A stretch of 64,000 bases of DNA from Streptomyces albogriseolus (GTDB lineage: Bacteria > Actinomycetota > Actinomycetes > Streptomycetales > Streptomycetaceae), in NCBI GenBank assembly GCA_014650475.1, contig BMVA01000002.1:558001-622000 (forward strand), in the 5' to 3' direction. The translations under genes and the position numbers were made by a program. The notes beneath the pieces are model-generated. The model had not been told where the DNA came from. It ran no database searches and was given only the letters and a program-made list of their open reading frames with translations. Positions 1 through 9,215 of this stretch are shown piece by piece (position 1 is the first letter of the stretch; each line of letters starts with the position of its first letter).

Positions 1-102
1 CACACTGACTTCTCCGGCCGGGAGAGTGAGTGACACGTCCCGCCAGATGTTCTGCCTGCCGAAGGACTTGGTCAGCCCTTCGACCACTACTTCGATTCCC
101 AT
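1..102 (-). CDS. Mce/Mla-type ABC transporter ATP-binding protein (5' end only)
   Basis: Only the first 34 codons are present; the gene runs off the left edge. The N-terminus reads as the start of an ABC ATPase (GLTKSFGRQNIWRDVSL, then LPAGEVS), the A-loop and first strands before Walker A, which would lie just outside the window. The KSFG...IW.DVSL pattern resembles the Mkl/MceG and MlaF branch, which powers Mce lipid or sterol importers; this branch assignment is inference from a short piece. A perfect anti-16S sequence, GGAGGTGAT, sits directly before the ATG and fixes the start. It is divergent from the secreted-protein cluster to the right, which may be functionally linked to the importer. 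Confidence 0.7.
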   Translation of the reverse strand, partial: MGIEVVVEGLTKSFGRQNIWRDVSLTLPAGEVSV

Positions 103-1257
<1,155 letters not shown>

Positions 1258-1276
1258 GCCGCCGCCCGCTCACCCT

Positions 1277-1302
1277 CGCCCGGCCGGCACCCCGGCCGGG
1301 CG
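1277..1302 (+). terminator. GC-rich hairpin after the first secreted-protein gene
   Basis: An 11-bp perfect stem (CGCCCGGCCGG with CCGGCCGGGCG) and a 4-nt loop lie 20 bp after the stop codon. There is no U tract, as is common for Streptomyces hairpin terminators. It probably limits, but need not abolish, read-through into the next gene. Confidence 0.6.
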
Positions 1303-1359
1303 TTCGCGGGCTCTGTCCCTGATTCCCCCGACACCGTCCCTTCCGCCGAGCGGAGCTGT

Positions 1360-2967
1360 ATGAGAGTCCAACGAGCCGCCACCCCGCGGCCCCGCCGAGT
1401 CCGCGCCACGCTCACGTCGACGGCCGCGTTCGTCGTGCTCGCCGCCCTTGTCCCGGCCACGGCGTCGGCCTCGGACACCCAGGAGGTCGACGCCGAACTC
1501 CCCTACGTCTGCGCGTTCCCCTCGGGGAAGGCGCCCGTGACGGTGCGGATCTCGGCGGAGTTCCCGCAGCGGTTCCGGGCGGGTGAGGCGTTCACCCCCA
1601 CCGGCGTCACCACCGCGGTGGAACTCCCGGCGGAAGCGGTCGCGGACCTCCCCCTGCGCGACGCGTCCGAGGTGCGCGCCCGCACCGCGCTCGCCGTGGA
1701 CGTGGCCCAGGACTCGGCCGCGGCCACGGCGACATGGCGGGGGGACTCCGGTCCCGTCGCCCTGCCGGAGTCCGGGCCGCTGACGCTGACCACGACGGGC
1801 GGCGTCCCCTCGGTGACGGGCCGGAGCGACGGCGCCCTGACCTTCACCGCGGGCGTCCTGGCGATCGACCTGACGCCGGGTCCGGAGGACGACGCCGGCA
1901 GCGGCGCGGGGACCGGCTCACCGGCCGTCGACTGCGCGCTCGCCGAGGACGCGCCGGACAAGGGGCTGCTGGCCACCGTGCCGGCCGTCCCGGACGCACC
2001 GGGGGCCGGCGGTCCGCCGTCCGCCCCGGCGCCCGGCGGGACGTCCCCCGCACCCGGCGGCACGGCCTCGGCGCCGGCGGACGGGCCGCGGGACCGGCAG
2101 GGCGAGCGGTCCTCGGAGGTGCCGGAGAACGCACCGGGCACCGCCGCCGACCGTGACGTGCCGCCGTGCCGCTACGACGAGCGGAACCCGCCCACGCCCC
2201 TGTCGCTCAACGCCTACGTCACGGGCTACGCCAACGTGAAGAAGCAGAAGGCCGCCTCGTACCTGCCGCCGTCCTGCGTGCTGATCGACGGGGGAGAGTT
2301 CCAGATCCCGGTCGACGAACCCTTCGACCCCGAGCACCTGGTCATGGTCCTGGAGACGTACGGCGAACTCAGCTACCAGGGACGCAGGCAGACGCCGCCC
2401 TACGACAGCACCTTCCTCTCCTTCGACTTCGCCCCGGTGAAGGCCACCATGGTGCTGAGGCAGACGGGTCCGATGAGGATCGACGCGCGGATGAAGATGC
2501 GCTTCTCCGACCTGTTCATGACCACGGAGACCCATGTCCGGGTCCCCCTGGTCGCCCAGGTCACCGCCCTCGAGGTCAACGGCACTCCCCTGGACGTCGG
2601 TCCCGGCTGCCGGACCGAGACGTCCCTCACCTCCGCCGACCCGGACCCCGCGAAGCATCCCGGCGACCATGTGGTGCTGTACGGCAAGGCCGAACAGGTC
2701 CTCGGCCAGGACGTCACCGGCTACACGATCCTCACCGGCGGCCCGCTGTCCGGCGAGGTGACCATTCCGGCCTTCACCGGCTGCGGCACCGGCGGCGAGG
2801 ACCTCGACCGTCTGCTCACCGCCTCCGTCTCCGGTCCCGGCAACTACATCAAGCAGGTCCAGGGCCAGACGTGCACCCCCCTCGTCCCGGTGTTCGAGTC
2901 CCCGGACACCAAGGGCCAGTGCACGGAGGACCTCCAGCCCTACCAGATCCCGGTCGCCGAGCGCTGA
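1360..2967 (+). CDS. Secreted DUF6801-like protein (535 aa)
   Basis: A signal peptide spans about residues 1-38 (arginine-rich start, hydrophobic core, ATASAS). Residues about 46-195 read like the DUF6801 domain of Streptomyces secreted proteins (ELPYVCAFPSG start, then alternating beta-strand pattern). A low-complexity Pro/Ala/Gly linker follows at about 205-265. A second globular region (about 275-535) with several cysteines, including PPCRYDER and CTPLVP, ends the protein. GGAG just before the ATG supports the start. The gene lies between two other secreted-protein genes on the same strand, beside an Mce-type transporter gene, so an extracellular binding role is possible but unproven. Confidence 0.75.
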   Translation: MRVQRAATPRPRRVRATLTSTAAFVVLAALVPATASASDTQEVDAELPYVCAFPSGKAPVTVRISAEFPQRFRAGEAFTPTGVTTAVELPAEAVADLPLRDASEVRARTALAVDVAQDSAAATATWRGDSGPVALPESGPLTLTTTGGVPSVTGRSDGALTFTAGVLAIDLTPGPEDDAGSGAGTGSPAVDCALAEDAPDKGLLATVPAVPDAPGAGGPPSAPAPGGTSPAPGGTASAPADGPRDRQGERSSEVPENAPGTAADRDVPPCRYDERNPPTPLSLNAYVTGYANVKKQKAASYLPPSCVLIDGGEFQIPVDEPFDPEHLVMVLETYGELSYQGRRQTPPYDSTFLSFDFAPVKATMVLRQTGPMRIDARMKMRFSDLFMTTETHVRVPLVAQVTALEVNGTPLDVGPGCRTETSLTSADPDPAKHPGDHVVLYGKAEQVLGQDVTGYTILTGGPLSGEVTIPAFTGCGTGGEDLDRLLTASVSGPGNYIKQVQGQTCTPLVPVFESPDTKGQCTEDLQPYQIPVAER

Positions 2968-3008
2968 GCCGCCCGGCCCGCCCCCTCCCCCCGAGAAAGG
3001 CCACCGAC

Positions 3009-3950
3009 ATGCAGTCGTTCACCCCCCGCACCAGGCTCGCCACCGTCTCCGCGCTCACCGCGCTGGGCGCCTTCGCCTCCCTCGGCACGGCGACCGCGGC
3101 CGACCCCGCACTGAACGGCGAGTGGGCCCCGTTCACCCGCTGCCCCGTGGACGCGCCGGCGATGCTGGCCGCCGACGGCTTCGAGAAGACCCCGCAGTGC
3201 GTGGTGTCCACCTCCGCGGGCGGCTCCGTCAAGCTGGGCGACACCACCGTGGTCACCGGGAAGACGAACCTGCAGATCGGCATCGTCCAGAACGCCGACG
3301 GCACCAGCAGCGTGGTGGCCCCGCCCGGCGGCGCGCTGGTCGCCGAACCGGCCACCGTGCCCGGCGGGCTGCTCGGCCTGATGTGTCCCAGCGCCATACC
3401 CGTGATCACGGGCCTCTGCGAGTCGCTGGAGAACTCCAGCCTCAACAAGATCACCGCGACCATGGAGTCGGTCGGCGCGCCCTACGACTTCAACCAGACG
3501 GCCGGCGTCCTGACCGACATGCCCATCGTCGCCCTGCCGGTCCGCATCCACCTGGAGAACCCGCTGCTCGGCAGCAAGTGCTACATCGGCACGGCCGCCA
3601 ACCCGATCGTGCTGCTGCCCGAGAACCGCAACTACCCGGCGTTCGACATGACCTTCTTCCAAGGGGACGGCACCCTCGACCCGGCCGGCGAGATGAGCCG
3701 TATCAACCTCACCGGCGCCACCCAGAACGACAGCGCCTTCGCGGTCCCCGCCGCCACCGGCTGCGGGCTGAACATCGGCCTCATCAACGCCGCGGTCAAC
3801 GCGAAGACCGGGCTGCCCTCGCCTTCCGGGAACAACAGCCTCACCCTGAACGACACGCAGACCCACCTGACCGGCCTCAACGCACCCGGCACCGCCGCTC
3901 CCCGGGCCGGCGAGGTGCTGGCGCGGCACTGGCACTCCGCCGTCCGGTGA
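3009..3950 (+). CDS. Secreted protein of unknown function (313 aa)
   Basis: It begins with a signal peptide (MQSFTPRTRLATVS, hydrophobic stretch, cleavage near GTATAA, residue 36). The mature protein contains CPVDAPAML, a run with GLMCPSAIP and GLCESLE, and a late GCGLNIG, giving about six cysteines suited to extracellular disulfides. GAGAAAGG lies 9 bp before the ATG. It follows the DUF6801-like gene by 41 bp without an obvious terminator, so the two are probably co-transcribed. Related proteins in Streptomyces sit beside Mce-type lipid-import genes; a role in capturing a lipid or sterol is inference only. No catalytic motif was seen. Confidence 0.75.
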   Translation: MQSFTPRTRLATVSALTALGAFASLGTATAADPALNGEWAPFTRCPVDAPAMLAADGFEKTPQCVVSTSAGGSVKLGDTTVVTGKTNLQIGIVQNADGTSSVVAPPGGALVAEPATVPGGLLGLMCPSAIPVITGLCESLENSSLNKITATMESVGAPYDFNQTAGVLTDMPIVALPVRIHLENPLLGSKCYIGTAANPIVLLPENRNYPAFDMTFFQGDGTLDPAGEMSRINLTGATQNDSAFAVPAATGCGLNIGLINAAVNAKTGLPSPSGNNSLTLNDTQTHLTGLNAPGTAAPRAGEVLARHWHSAVR

Positions 3951-4036
3951 AGTTTCTGTGAAGCGGTTTCTGCCCAAGAGGTGTACAAGGCAATTAAGTT
4001 GACTTACCGTCAGCTTTTCGGGACCCGGTGCTCGTT

Positions 4037-4086
4037 GCGGCCCGGCCGGGCTTCGCCCCCCCACGGGGCGTGCCCGGCCGGGCCGC
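4037..4086 (+). terminator. Very strong 15+6 bp hairpin before the PucR-type gene
   Basis: A perfect 15-bp inverted repeat (GCGGCCCGGCCGGGC and its complement) encloses a second stem CGCCCC/GGGGCG, giving about 21 pairs in total with a 5-nt loop. It ends 34 bp before the ATG of the regulator. It could terminate transcription from the secreted-protein genes or act as an attenuator in the regulator's leader. No U tract follows. Confidence 0.6.
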
Positions 4087-4120
4087 TCTGCCGGACAGGT
4101 CGGAGAGCAAGGGATCAGTC

Positions 4121-5332
4121 ATGCCCTCAAGCGCACGTCCTTCGGTGCTCGGCGAGCCGCTCGACCCTCTCCCCCGGCAGTTCGCCGCCTTCATGCGGCC
4201 GTTGCTGCCGGGACTGCTGAACGAGATACGGACCGAGGTCACCCGCGCCTACCCGGTGTACGGCAGGCTGCTCAACGGCCCCGACGGGCACGCCATCCGC
4301 CAGGGGGTCGAGCAGGCCCTCACCGCCTTCGTGGACCGGGTGGCCGACCCCTCCACGACCTCGGAGCTGCGGGACGACCTCCTGCGCAGGTTCGGCCGGG
4401 TGGAGGCCTACGAGGGCCGCGACCTGGAGGTGCTGCAGGGCGCCTACCGGCTCGGCGCGCGCATCGCCCTGCGCCGGGCCAAGACGCTGGGGCGGCAGCA
4501 CAGCCTCTCCCCCTCCCTGGTCCTCGCCTTCGCCGACGCCCTGTTCGCCTACGTCGAGGAGTTGGAGGCCGTCACCCGCGAGGGGTACACGGAGGTACGG
4601 GAGAGAGCCGCGTCCGAGGTGTCCGCGTTACGAAGACAGCTGTTACACCTCTTACTGGCCGCCTCCCCGCTTCCCCGGACGACCGTTTCCGAACTGTGCG
4701 CGTCCGCCGCCTGGGAACTGCCCCGGACGTGCTTCCTCGTCGCCCTGCGTCCACCGGTTCCCGAGCACATCCAGGCGGGACTCGACAGCGACGTCCTCGC
4801 CGACTTCGACATCCCGCAGCCTCATCTGCTGGTGCCCGGCGAACTCACCCCCGAACGCGTCCAGATGCTCCACACGGCCCTGTCCGGCACCCGTGCCGCG
4901 GTGGGCCTGACCGTGCCGGTCGCCCAGGCCGCGGACTCCATCCGCTGGGCGCGCCGCGTGCTCCAGCTCGTCGACGACGGCGTCGTGCCCGACGCCCCGC
5001 TGGTCCGCTGCGAGGACCATCTGACGACCCTGTGGCTGCTGTCCGACCCGGCTCTCGTCGACCGTCTCGCCGCCCGTGAGCTGGCCCCGCTCGACGGGTT
5101 GACCGCCAAGCGGCGCGACCGGCTCGTCGAGACCCTCCGGGTGCACGTCTCCACCCGCGCCCCCGCCGAACAGGTCGGCGAGATGCTGGGCGTGCACGCC
5201 CAGACGGTGCGCTACCGGCTGCGGACGCTGGACGCCTACCTGGGCGACCGGCTCGCCGACCCCGACCACCGGTTCGCTCTCGAGGTGGCCTTGCGCGCGC
5301 GCCATCTGCGCAGCCGCGACGGCGCGCGGTGA
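4121..5332 (+). CDS. PucR-type transcriptional regulator (403 aa)
   Basis: The C-terminus has the PucR/CdaR helix-turn-helix (LGVHAQTVRYRLRTL, about residues 348-362). The preceding region resembles the GGDEF-like CdaR domain, and the N-terminal half resembles the helical RsbRD-like domain of actinobacterial PucR proteins. It should bind DNA in the cytoplasm and respond to an unknown ligand or stress. The ATG at 4121 is chosen because AAGGGA lies just upstream and the family begins near here; an earlier in-frame ATG at 4028 would put coding sequence through the long hairpin. It follows three secreted-protein genes and may regulate them. A paralogue lies at 16058-17299. Confidence 0.85.
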   Translation: MPSSARPSVLGEPLDPLPRQFAAFMRPLLPGLLNEIRTEVTRAYPVYGRLLNGPDGHAIRQGVEQALTAFVDRVADPSTTSELRDDLLRRFGRVEAYEGRDLEVLQGAYRLGARIALRRAKTLGRQHSLSPSLVLAFADALFAYVEELEAVTREGYTEVRERAASEVSALRRQLLHLLLAASPLPRTTVSELCASAAWELPRTCFLVALRPPVPEHIQAGLDSDVLADFDIPQPHLLVPGELTPERVQMLHTALSGTRAAVGLTVPVAQAADSIRWARRVLQLVDDGVVPDAPLVRCEDHLTTLWLLSDPALVDRLAARELAPLDGLTAKRRDRLVETLRVHVSTRAPAEQVGEMLGVHAQTVRYRLRTLDAYLGDRLADPDHRFALEVALRARHLRSRDGAR

Positions 5333-5358
5333 CGGGGGCGGGCCGGCGCCCGCCCCCG
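5333..5358. terminator. Bidirectional hairpin between convergent genes
   Basis: A perfect 11-bp stem (CGGGGGCGGGC with GCCCGCCCCCG) with a CGGC loop fills the 34-bp gap between the convergent PucR-type and DUF4360 genes. Its place and symmetry fit a terminator working in both directions. Confidence 0.75.
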
Positions 5359-5366
5359 CCGTCCGG

Positions 5367-6014
5367 TCACTTCTCCGGGCACTCCTTCCACGCCAGGTGG
5401 TACACCGTGCTGATGTCGCCGTCCGTGGAGTCCATCGCCATGTAGCTGACCTTCGTCGGGTCGGTCCCCGCGGCGACTCTCAGCTCGGTGTTGATGTTGA
5501 AGTTGCGCTGCACACCGCAGGGCGCGTAGACGAGCTGCGCCCAGTCGGTCTCGTCCGTGGCCTGCCAGTTGTCGTCGTACGGACCCGCGTAGGAGTGCGT
5601 GCGGTACTCCGTGTTGGGCGACCCCTGGAAGTAGTACGAGGCCCGCTGGGTGCCCCGGGCGCCGGGCTGGAGCGCGGCGAAGCCCCGGTAGTCGGCGCTG
5701 GCGATGGCGTAGGTGAAGCCCTGCGGGACATGGACGAGCAGGCTGAGCTGGCAGTTCTTGCGGGCGGCCGTGGGGTCGGAGGTCCCGCCGGCCTGGGCGA
5801 GGTAGTCGCTGTAGGTCACGGTGAACGCGGTGTTGTCGGCCGAGACGGCGACGGCCGCGGTACCGGCGGGACATCCCGACCCGTTCACCGTGGCGACCTT
5901 GATGACGATCTTGTCCGGCGGCGGGTCGTCGAACGAGGACCCCGGATCGTGCGCGGGCAGCGCGGCGCCGAGCAGCGTGGCCGCCGCGACGCCGAGGAGC
6001 AGGCCTCCAGCCAT
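5367..6014 (-). CDS. DUF4360 secreted protein (215 aa)
   Basis: A short signal peptide (MAGGLLLGVAAATLLGAALP) is followed by the DUF4360 domain from about residue 35. The domain is recognisable by IKVATVNGSGCPAGT, TVTYSDY, NCQLSLLVHVPQGF and a late FNINTELRV strand. Family members are secreted, about 200-220 aa, and occur in Streptomyces and fungi; their function is unknown. Cysteines in GSGCPAG, NCQLS, APCGVQ and the C-terminal KECPEK could form two disulfides. The ATG at 6014 is preceded by AAGGATGGAG and starts directly at the signal peptide. It is divergent from the GH35-like gene. Confidence 0.85.
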   Translation of the reverse strand: MAGGLLLGVAAATLLGAALPAHDPGSSFDDPPPDKIVIKVATVNGSGCPAGTAAVAVSADNTAFTVTYSDYLAQAGGTSDPTAARKNCQLSLLVHVPQGFTYAIASADYRGFAALQPGARGTQRASYYFQGSPNTEYRTHSYAGPYDDNWQATDETDWAQLVYAPCGVQRNFNINTELRVAAGTDPTKVSYMAMDSTDGDISTVYHLAWKECPEK

Positions 6015-6346
6015 GGTTCTCCATCCTTGGGTGGGGGGTTGGTGCGGTGCGATGGTTGAAGCGTCATGCACATGCCAAACATGCGGACACATGCAGCCCC
6101 GGCTTCGTGAAGGAGGCATGAAGGAGCGGTGAAGACCGGGAGCGCTCGCATCGTATGGAGCGCCGCCACGGCCGGACAGGGCGAACTCCGGCCATTCACT
6201 CCCGGTCGGTATACCGCCGGTGAACGCCACGGGCCGCCGCCGAATCCCACGGGCGTGCCGGGACTGCCGGGTGGACGAAGGGCCGTTCCGGTTCGGGGAG
6301 AATGACCCACCAGCACCGCTTGTGGCACAGACCAGGAGGCGCTCCC
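6015..6346. other. Divergent promoter region with repeated CATGC motifs
   Basis: This 332-bp region separates the divergent DUF4360 and GH35-like genes. Four CATGC units start at 6065, 6071, 6080 and 6090, 50-80 bp upstream of the DUF4360 start. Read on the minus strand they are GCATG units, two of them followed by TG. An unknown regulator could bind them. No small gene with a ribosome site was seen. Confidence 0.4.
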
Positions 6347-9181
6347 TTGGAGCTCAGCAGGCGCACCTTCACCGCCCTGGCCGGCACGGCCGCGCTCGGC
6401 CTCGCGCTGGCCGGCAGCGGCGGGGCGGCGACCGGCCCGCAGGGGTCGCGCGTCGTGCCGACCGGACCGCCGCCCCCGCCGCCGGAGGCCGACGGCCGGC
6501 GCCATCGCGTCACCTACGACCGGCACTCCCTGCTGGTCGACGGCAGGCGGCTGGTGCTGTGGTCCGCCGAGGTCCACCCGTTCCGGCTGCCCAGCCCGTC
6601 GCTGTGGCGGGACGTGCTGCAGAAGCTGCGCGCCCACGGCTTCACCGCCGTCGACGTGCCCGTGCCGTGGAACGTCCACTCCCCGGCGCCCGGCGTGCAC
6701 GACTTCACCGGGGTGCGGGACCTGAACCGCTTCCTGTCCGTGGCCGCCGAGGAGCGGCTGTACGTGGTGCTGCGGCCCGGCCCCTACGTCGGCGCGGACC
6801 TGGACGCCGGCGGCCTCCCCGGCTGGCTGACGGCCGCCCCGGGCTCCGCCCGCACCGACGACCCCGAGTATCTGCGGCACGCCGAGGCGTGGCTCGCCGC
6901 CGTCGACGCCATCGCCGTACGGCATCTGTACACCGCGGGCGGCGGGACGGTGCTGCTGTACCGGCTGGAGGACGGGCGTCCGGTGCCGGCCGGGGACGCG
7001 GCGGCGCGCGCCCACCGGGCCCGGCTGCACGCGAAGGTGCGCGCCGACCGCATCGACGTGCCCGTGCTGGACGGGGAGGGCTGGACCGGCGGCGACGGGC
7101 CGCCCACCGCCGGTCTCACCGCCGTGGCGGGCGGGGCGGCCGACGCCTGGGGCGGGCCGCTGTCCGGCGGCGAGGGGTACGCGCGGGTGCGCGAGACGCA
7201 CGACGCGGTCCACGAGCGGCGGCGCCATCTCACCGCCCTCGCCGACCGGGTCACCGTGCACCACACCGGCATGGGGTTCGGCGGGACGTCGTGGGGCTGG
7301 CTGCCCGGACCGGGCGTCTACACCTCGTACGACTACGGGGCGGTGCTCGACGAGGGGCGCCAGCCCGCGCCGAACATGGCCGCCGTCCAGCAGCTCGGCC
7401 ATCTGGTGCGCACCGTGCCCGACCTGGCCCGGCTGGAACCGGACGGGGACGGGCCGGAACGCGCCGCGGACGGCCGGCTGACGGTGCGCCGGCTGGCCAA
7501 CCCCGACACCGGCGCGCGGTTCTTCGTGGTGCGCAACGACACCGAGGAGGAGGTGCGCGCCCTGCTGCCCGGCACCGGCATCGAGGTGCCGGTCACCGTG
7601 GCCGCGGGCGACGCCAAGCTGGTCGCCTCCGGGCTGCGCCTGGGCCACCGCAAGCTGGCGTACACCACCGCCCAGCCGATGCTCTGCGTCTCCACCGGGC
7701 GGCAGGACGTGGCCGTGTTCGTCGGCCGTCACGGGGAGACCGCCCAGCTCGCCCTGGACTGCGAGAAGCAGCCGGGCGCCGACCGCGCGGACACCGAACC
7801 CGCCTGGGCCTACGACCAGGGCCGGCTGAACGTGGTCGCCCCGCTCGGCGTGGGCGGCCTGAGCCGGGTGCTGGTCAAGGACGGCGACTCCGAGACACCC
7901 CTCGTGCTGCTGTTCGCCGACGACGAGACCGCGCTGCGCCTGTGGACCCACGAGACCCCGGCCGGGCCGCTCGTGGTCTACGGCCCCGCCGTGCTGCGCT
8001 CGGCCGAACTGCGCGACGCCACGCTCCATCTGACGGGTGACGTCACCGTGGAGACCGGCGTGGAGGTGTGGGGCCCGCGCGGCGTCGCCGAGGTCACCTG
8101 GAACGGCCAACCGGTGCCCACCTACGTCGGCCGTGCCCGCAGCCGGGTGATGGAGGGGCTGATGCCCGCGGTGCGCGCGGTGGCGCTGCCCGCCCTCGAC
8201 GGCTGGCGGTGCCGCACCGAGAACCCGGAGTCCGACCCGGACTTCGACGACTCGGCCTGGACGGTCGCCGACCGCACCACCTCGCACAGCACCACACCGG
8301 TGCCCGAGGGCGGGCCCGTGCTGTTCGCCGACGACTACGGCCTCCACCACGGCGACGTCTGGTACCGGGGACGGCTGGAGGACCTGAGCGGCATCCGGTC
8401 GGTGGCGCTGTCCTGCGGCACCGGCACCCAGGGGCTGCTGATGGCCTGGCTGGACGGCCGGCCGCTCGGCGCCCACCGCATGCCGGCGCCCGACGAGGAG
8501 ACCGCCGCGCGCGGCACCTGGACGGCCACGGCGCGGTTCACCGTCCCCGGGGCGGTGCGCACCCCCGGCGAGCATGTGCTGTCGGTGCTGGTGCGGCCCA
8601 TGCAGCACGCCGGGACGGAGCCCGGCGAGGACGCCCACAAGGCCGCGCGCGGGCTGGTCGCCGTCGAGTTCGAGGGCGGCGACCGCGCTGTCGAGTGGCG
8701 CGTGCGGGGCGCCGCCGACCCGGAGCGGGTGACCGGCCCGTTCAACAACGGCGGTCTGTTCGGGGAGCGGCGCGGCTGGCATCTGCCGGACCACGACGAC
8801 CGCGGCTGGCGGGTGGTGGAGTTCCCGCGCGCGCAGCGGCGGCAGGGCGTCACCTGGTACCGCACCCGGTTCCGGCTGGGTCTCGAACCGGACCTCGACG
8901 CGTCGGTCGGGCTCACCCTGGAGGACGACCCGGAGCGCGCCTACCGGGTGCAGATCTTCCTCAACGGCTGGAACCTGGGCCAGTACGTCAACGACGTGGG
9001 CCCGCAGCACACCTTCGCGCTGCCGAACGGCATCCTGCGCACCCGCGGCGCCAACACCCTGGCGCTGGCGGTGCTGTCCGACGGGACCACCCCGGCCGGG
9101 CCGGGGACGGCCAGGCTGACGCTGCTGGGCGCGGCGCGCGGCGGCGTCCCGGTCGAGCCGGTGGACCCACCGGGGAGGTGA
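6347..9181 (+). CDS. GH35 beta-galactosidase-like protein, catalytic glutamates missing
   Basis: The export signal is of Tat type (LELSRRTFTALAG), so I start at the TTG at 6347, which has AGGAGG 7 bp upstream; an ATG at 6302 is the alternative. Residues about 55-340 are clearly GH35: EVHPFRLPSPSLWRDVL, a HSPAPGVHDFTGVRD stretch, and TSWGWLPGPGVYTSYDYG. Residues about 650 onward form the two jelly-roll domains of fungal-type GH35 enzymes. The acid/base site, normally Q-x-E-N-E, reads YRLEDG (205-210), and the nucleophile region, normally E-F-Q-G-G before WGG, reads AGGAADAWGG (261-270). The stretch between them is also shortened. By inference it is a non-catalytic carbohydrate-binding paralogue. 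It is convergent with an arabinofuranosidase gene. Confidence 0.85.
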   Translation: MELSRRTFTALAGTAALGLALAGSGGAATGPQGSRVVPTGPPPPPPEADGRRHRVTYDRHSLLVDGRRLVLWSAEVHPFRLPSPSLWRDVLQKLRAHGFTAVDVPVPWNVHSPAPGVHDFTGVRDLNRFLSVAAEERLYVVLRPGPYVGADLDAGGLPGWLTAAPGSARTDDPEYLRHAEAWLAAVDAIAVRHLYTAGGGTVLLYRLEDGRPVPAGDAAARAHRARLHAKVRADRIDVPVLDGEGWTGGDGPPTAGLTAVAGGAADAWGGPLSGGEGYARVRETHDAVHERRRHLTALADRVTVHHTGMGFGGTSWGWLPGPGVYTSYDYGAVLDEGRQPAPNMAAVQQLGHLVRTVPDLARLEPDGDGPERAADGRLTVRRLANPDTGARFFVVRNDTEEEVRALLPGTGIEVPVTVAAGDAKLVASGLRLGHRKLAYTTAQPMLCVSTGRQDVAVFVGRHGETAQLALDCEKQPGADRADTEPAWAYDQGRLNVVAPLGVGGLSRVLVKDGDSETPLVLLFADDETALRLWTHETPAGPLVVYGPAVLRSAELRDATLHLTGDVTVETGVEVWGPRGVAEVTWNGQPVPTYVGRARSRVMEGLMPAVRAVALPALDGWRCRTENPESDPDFDDSAWTVADRTTSHSTTPVPEGGPVLFADDYGLHHGDVWYRGRLEDLSGIRSVALSCGTGTQGLLMAWLDGRPLGAHRMPAPDEETAARGTWTATARFTVPGAVRTPGEHVLSVLVRPMQHAGTEPGEDAHKAARGLVAVEFEGGDRAVEWRVRGAADPERVTGPFNNGGLFGERRGWHLPDHDDRGWRVVEFPRAQRRQGVTWYRTRFRLGLEPDLDASVGLTLEDDPERAYRVQIFLNGWNLGQYVNDVGPQHTFALPNGILRTRGANTLALAVLSDGTTPAGPGTARLTLLGAARGGVPVEPVDPPGR

Positions 9182-9215
9182 GCCCGCCGGCGCGCGACGG
9201 ACGCCGGGCGCGGCG

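Noticed and set aside
6302-6346. ATG at 6302 as the start of the GH35-like gene
   Set aside because: It has no well-placed ribosome site and would put 15 residues before the Tat motif; the TTG at 6347 has AGGAGG 7 bp upstream. Kept as an alternative, not ruled out.
5885-9010. A 1041-codon open frame on the minus strand across the GH35-like gene
   Set aside because: It is antisense to a clear GH35 fold, has no recognisable domain, is rich in Arg, Gly, His and Pro as expected for a shadow frame in GC-rich DNA, and has no ribosome site.
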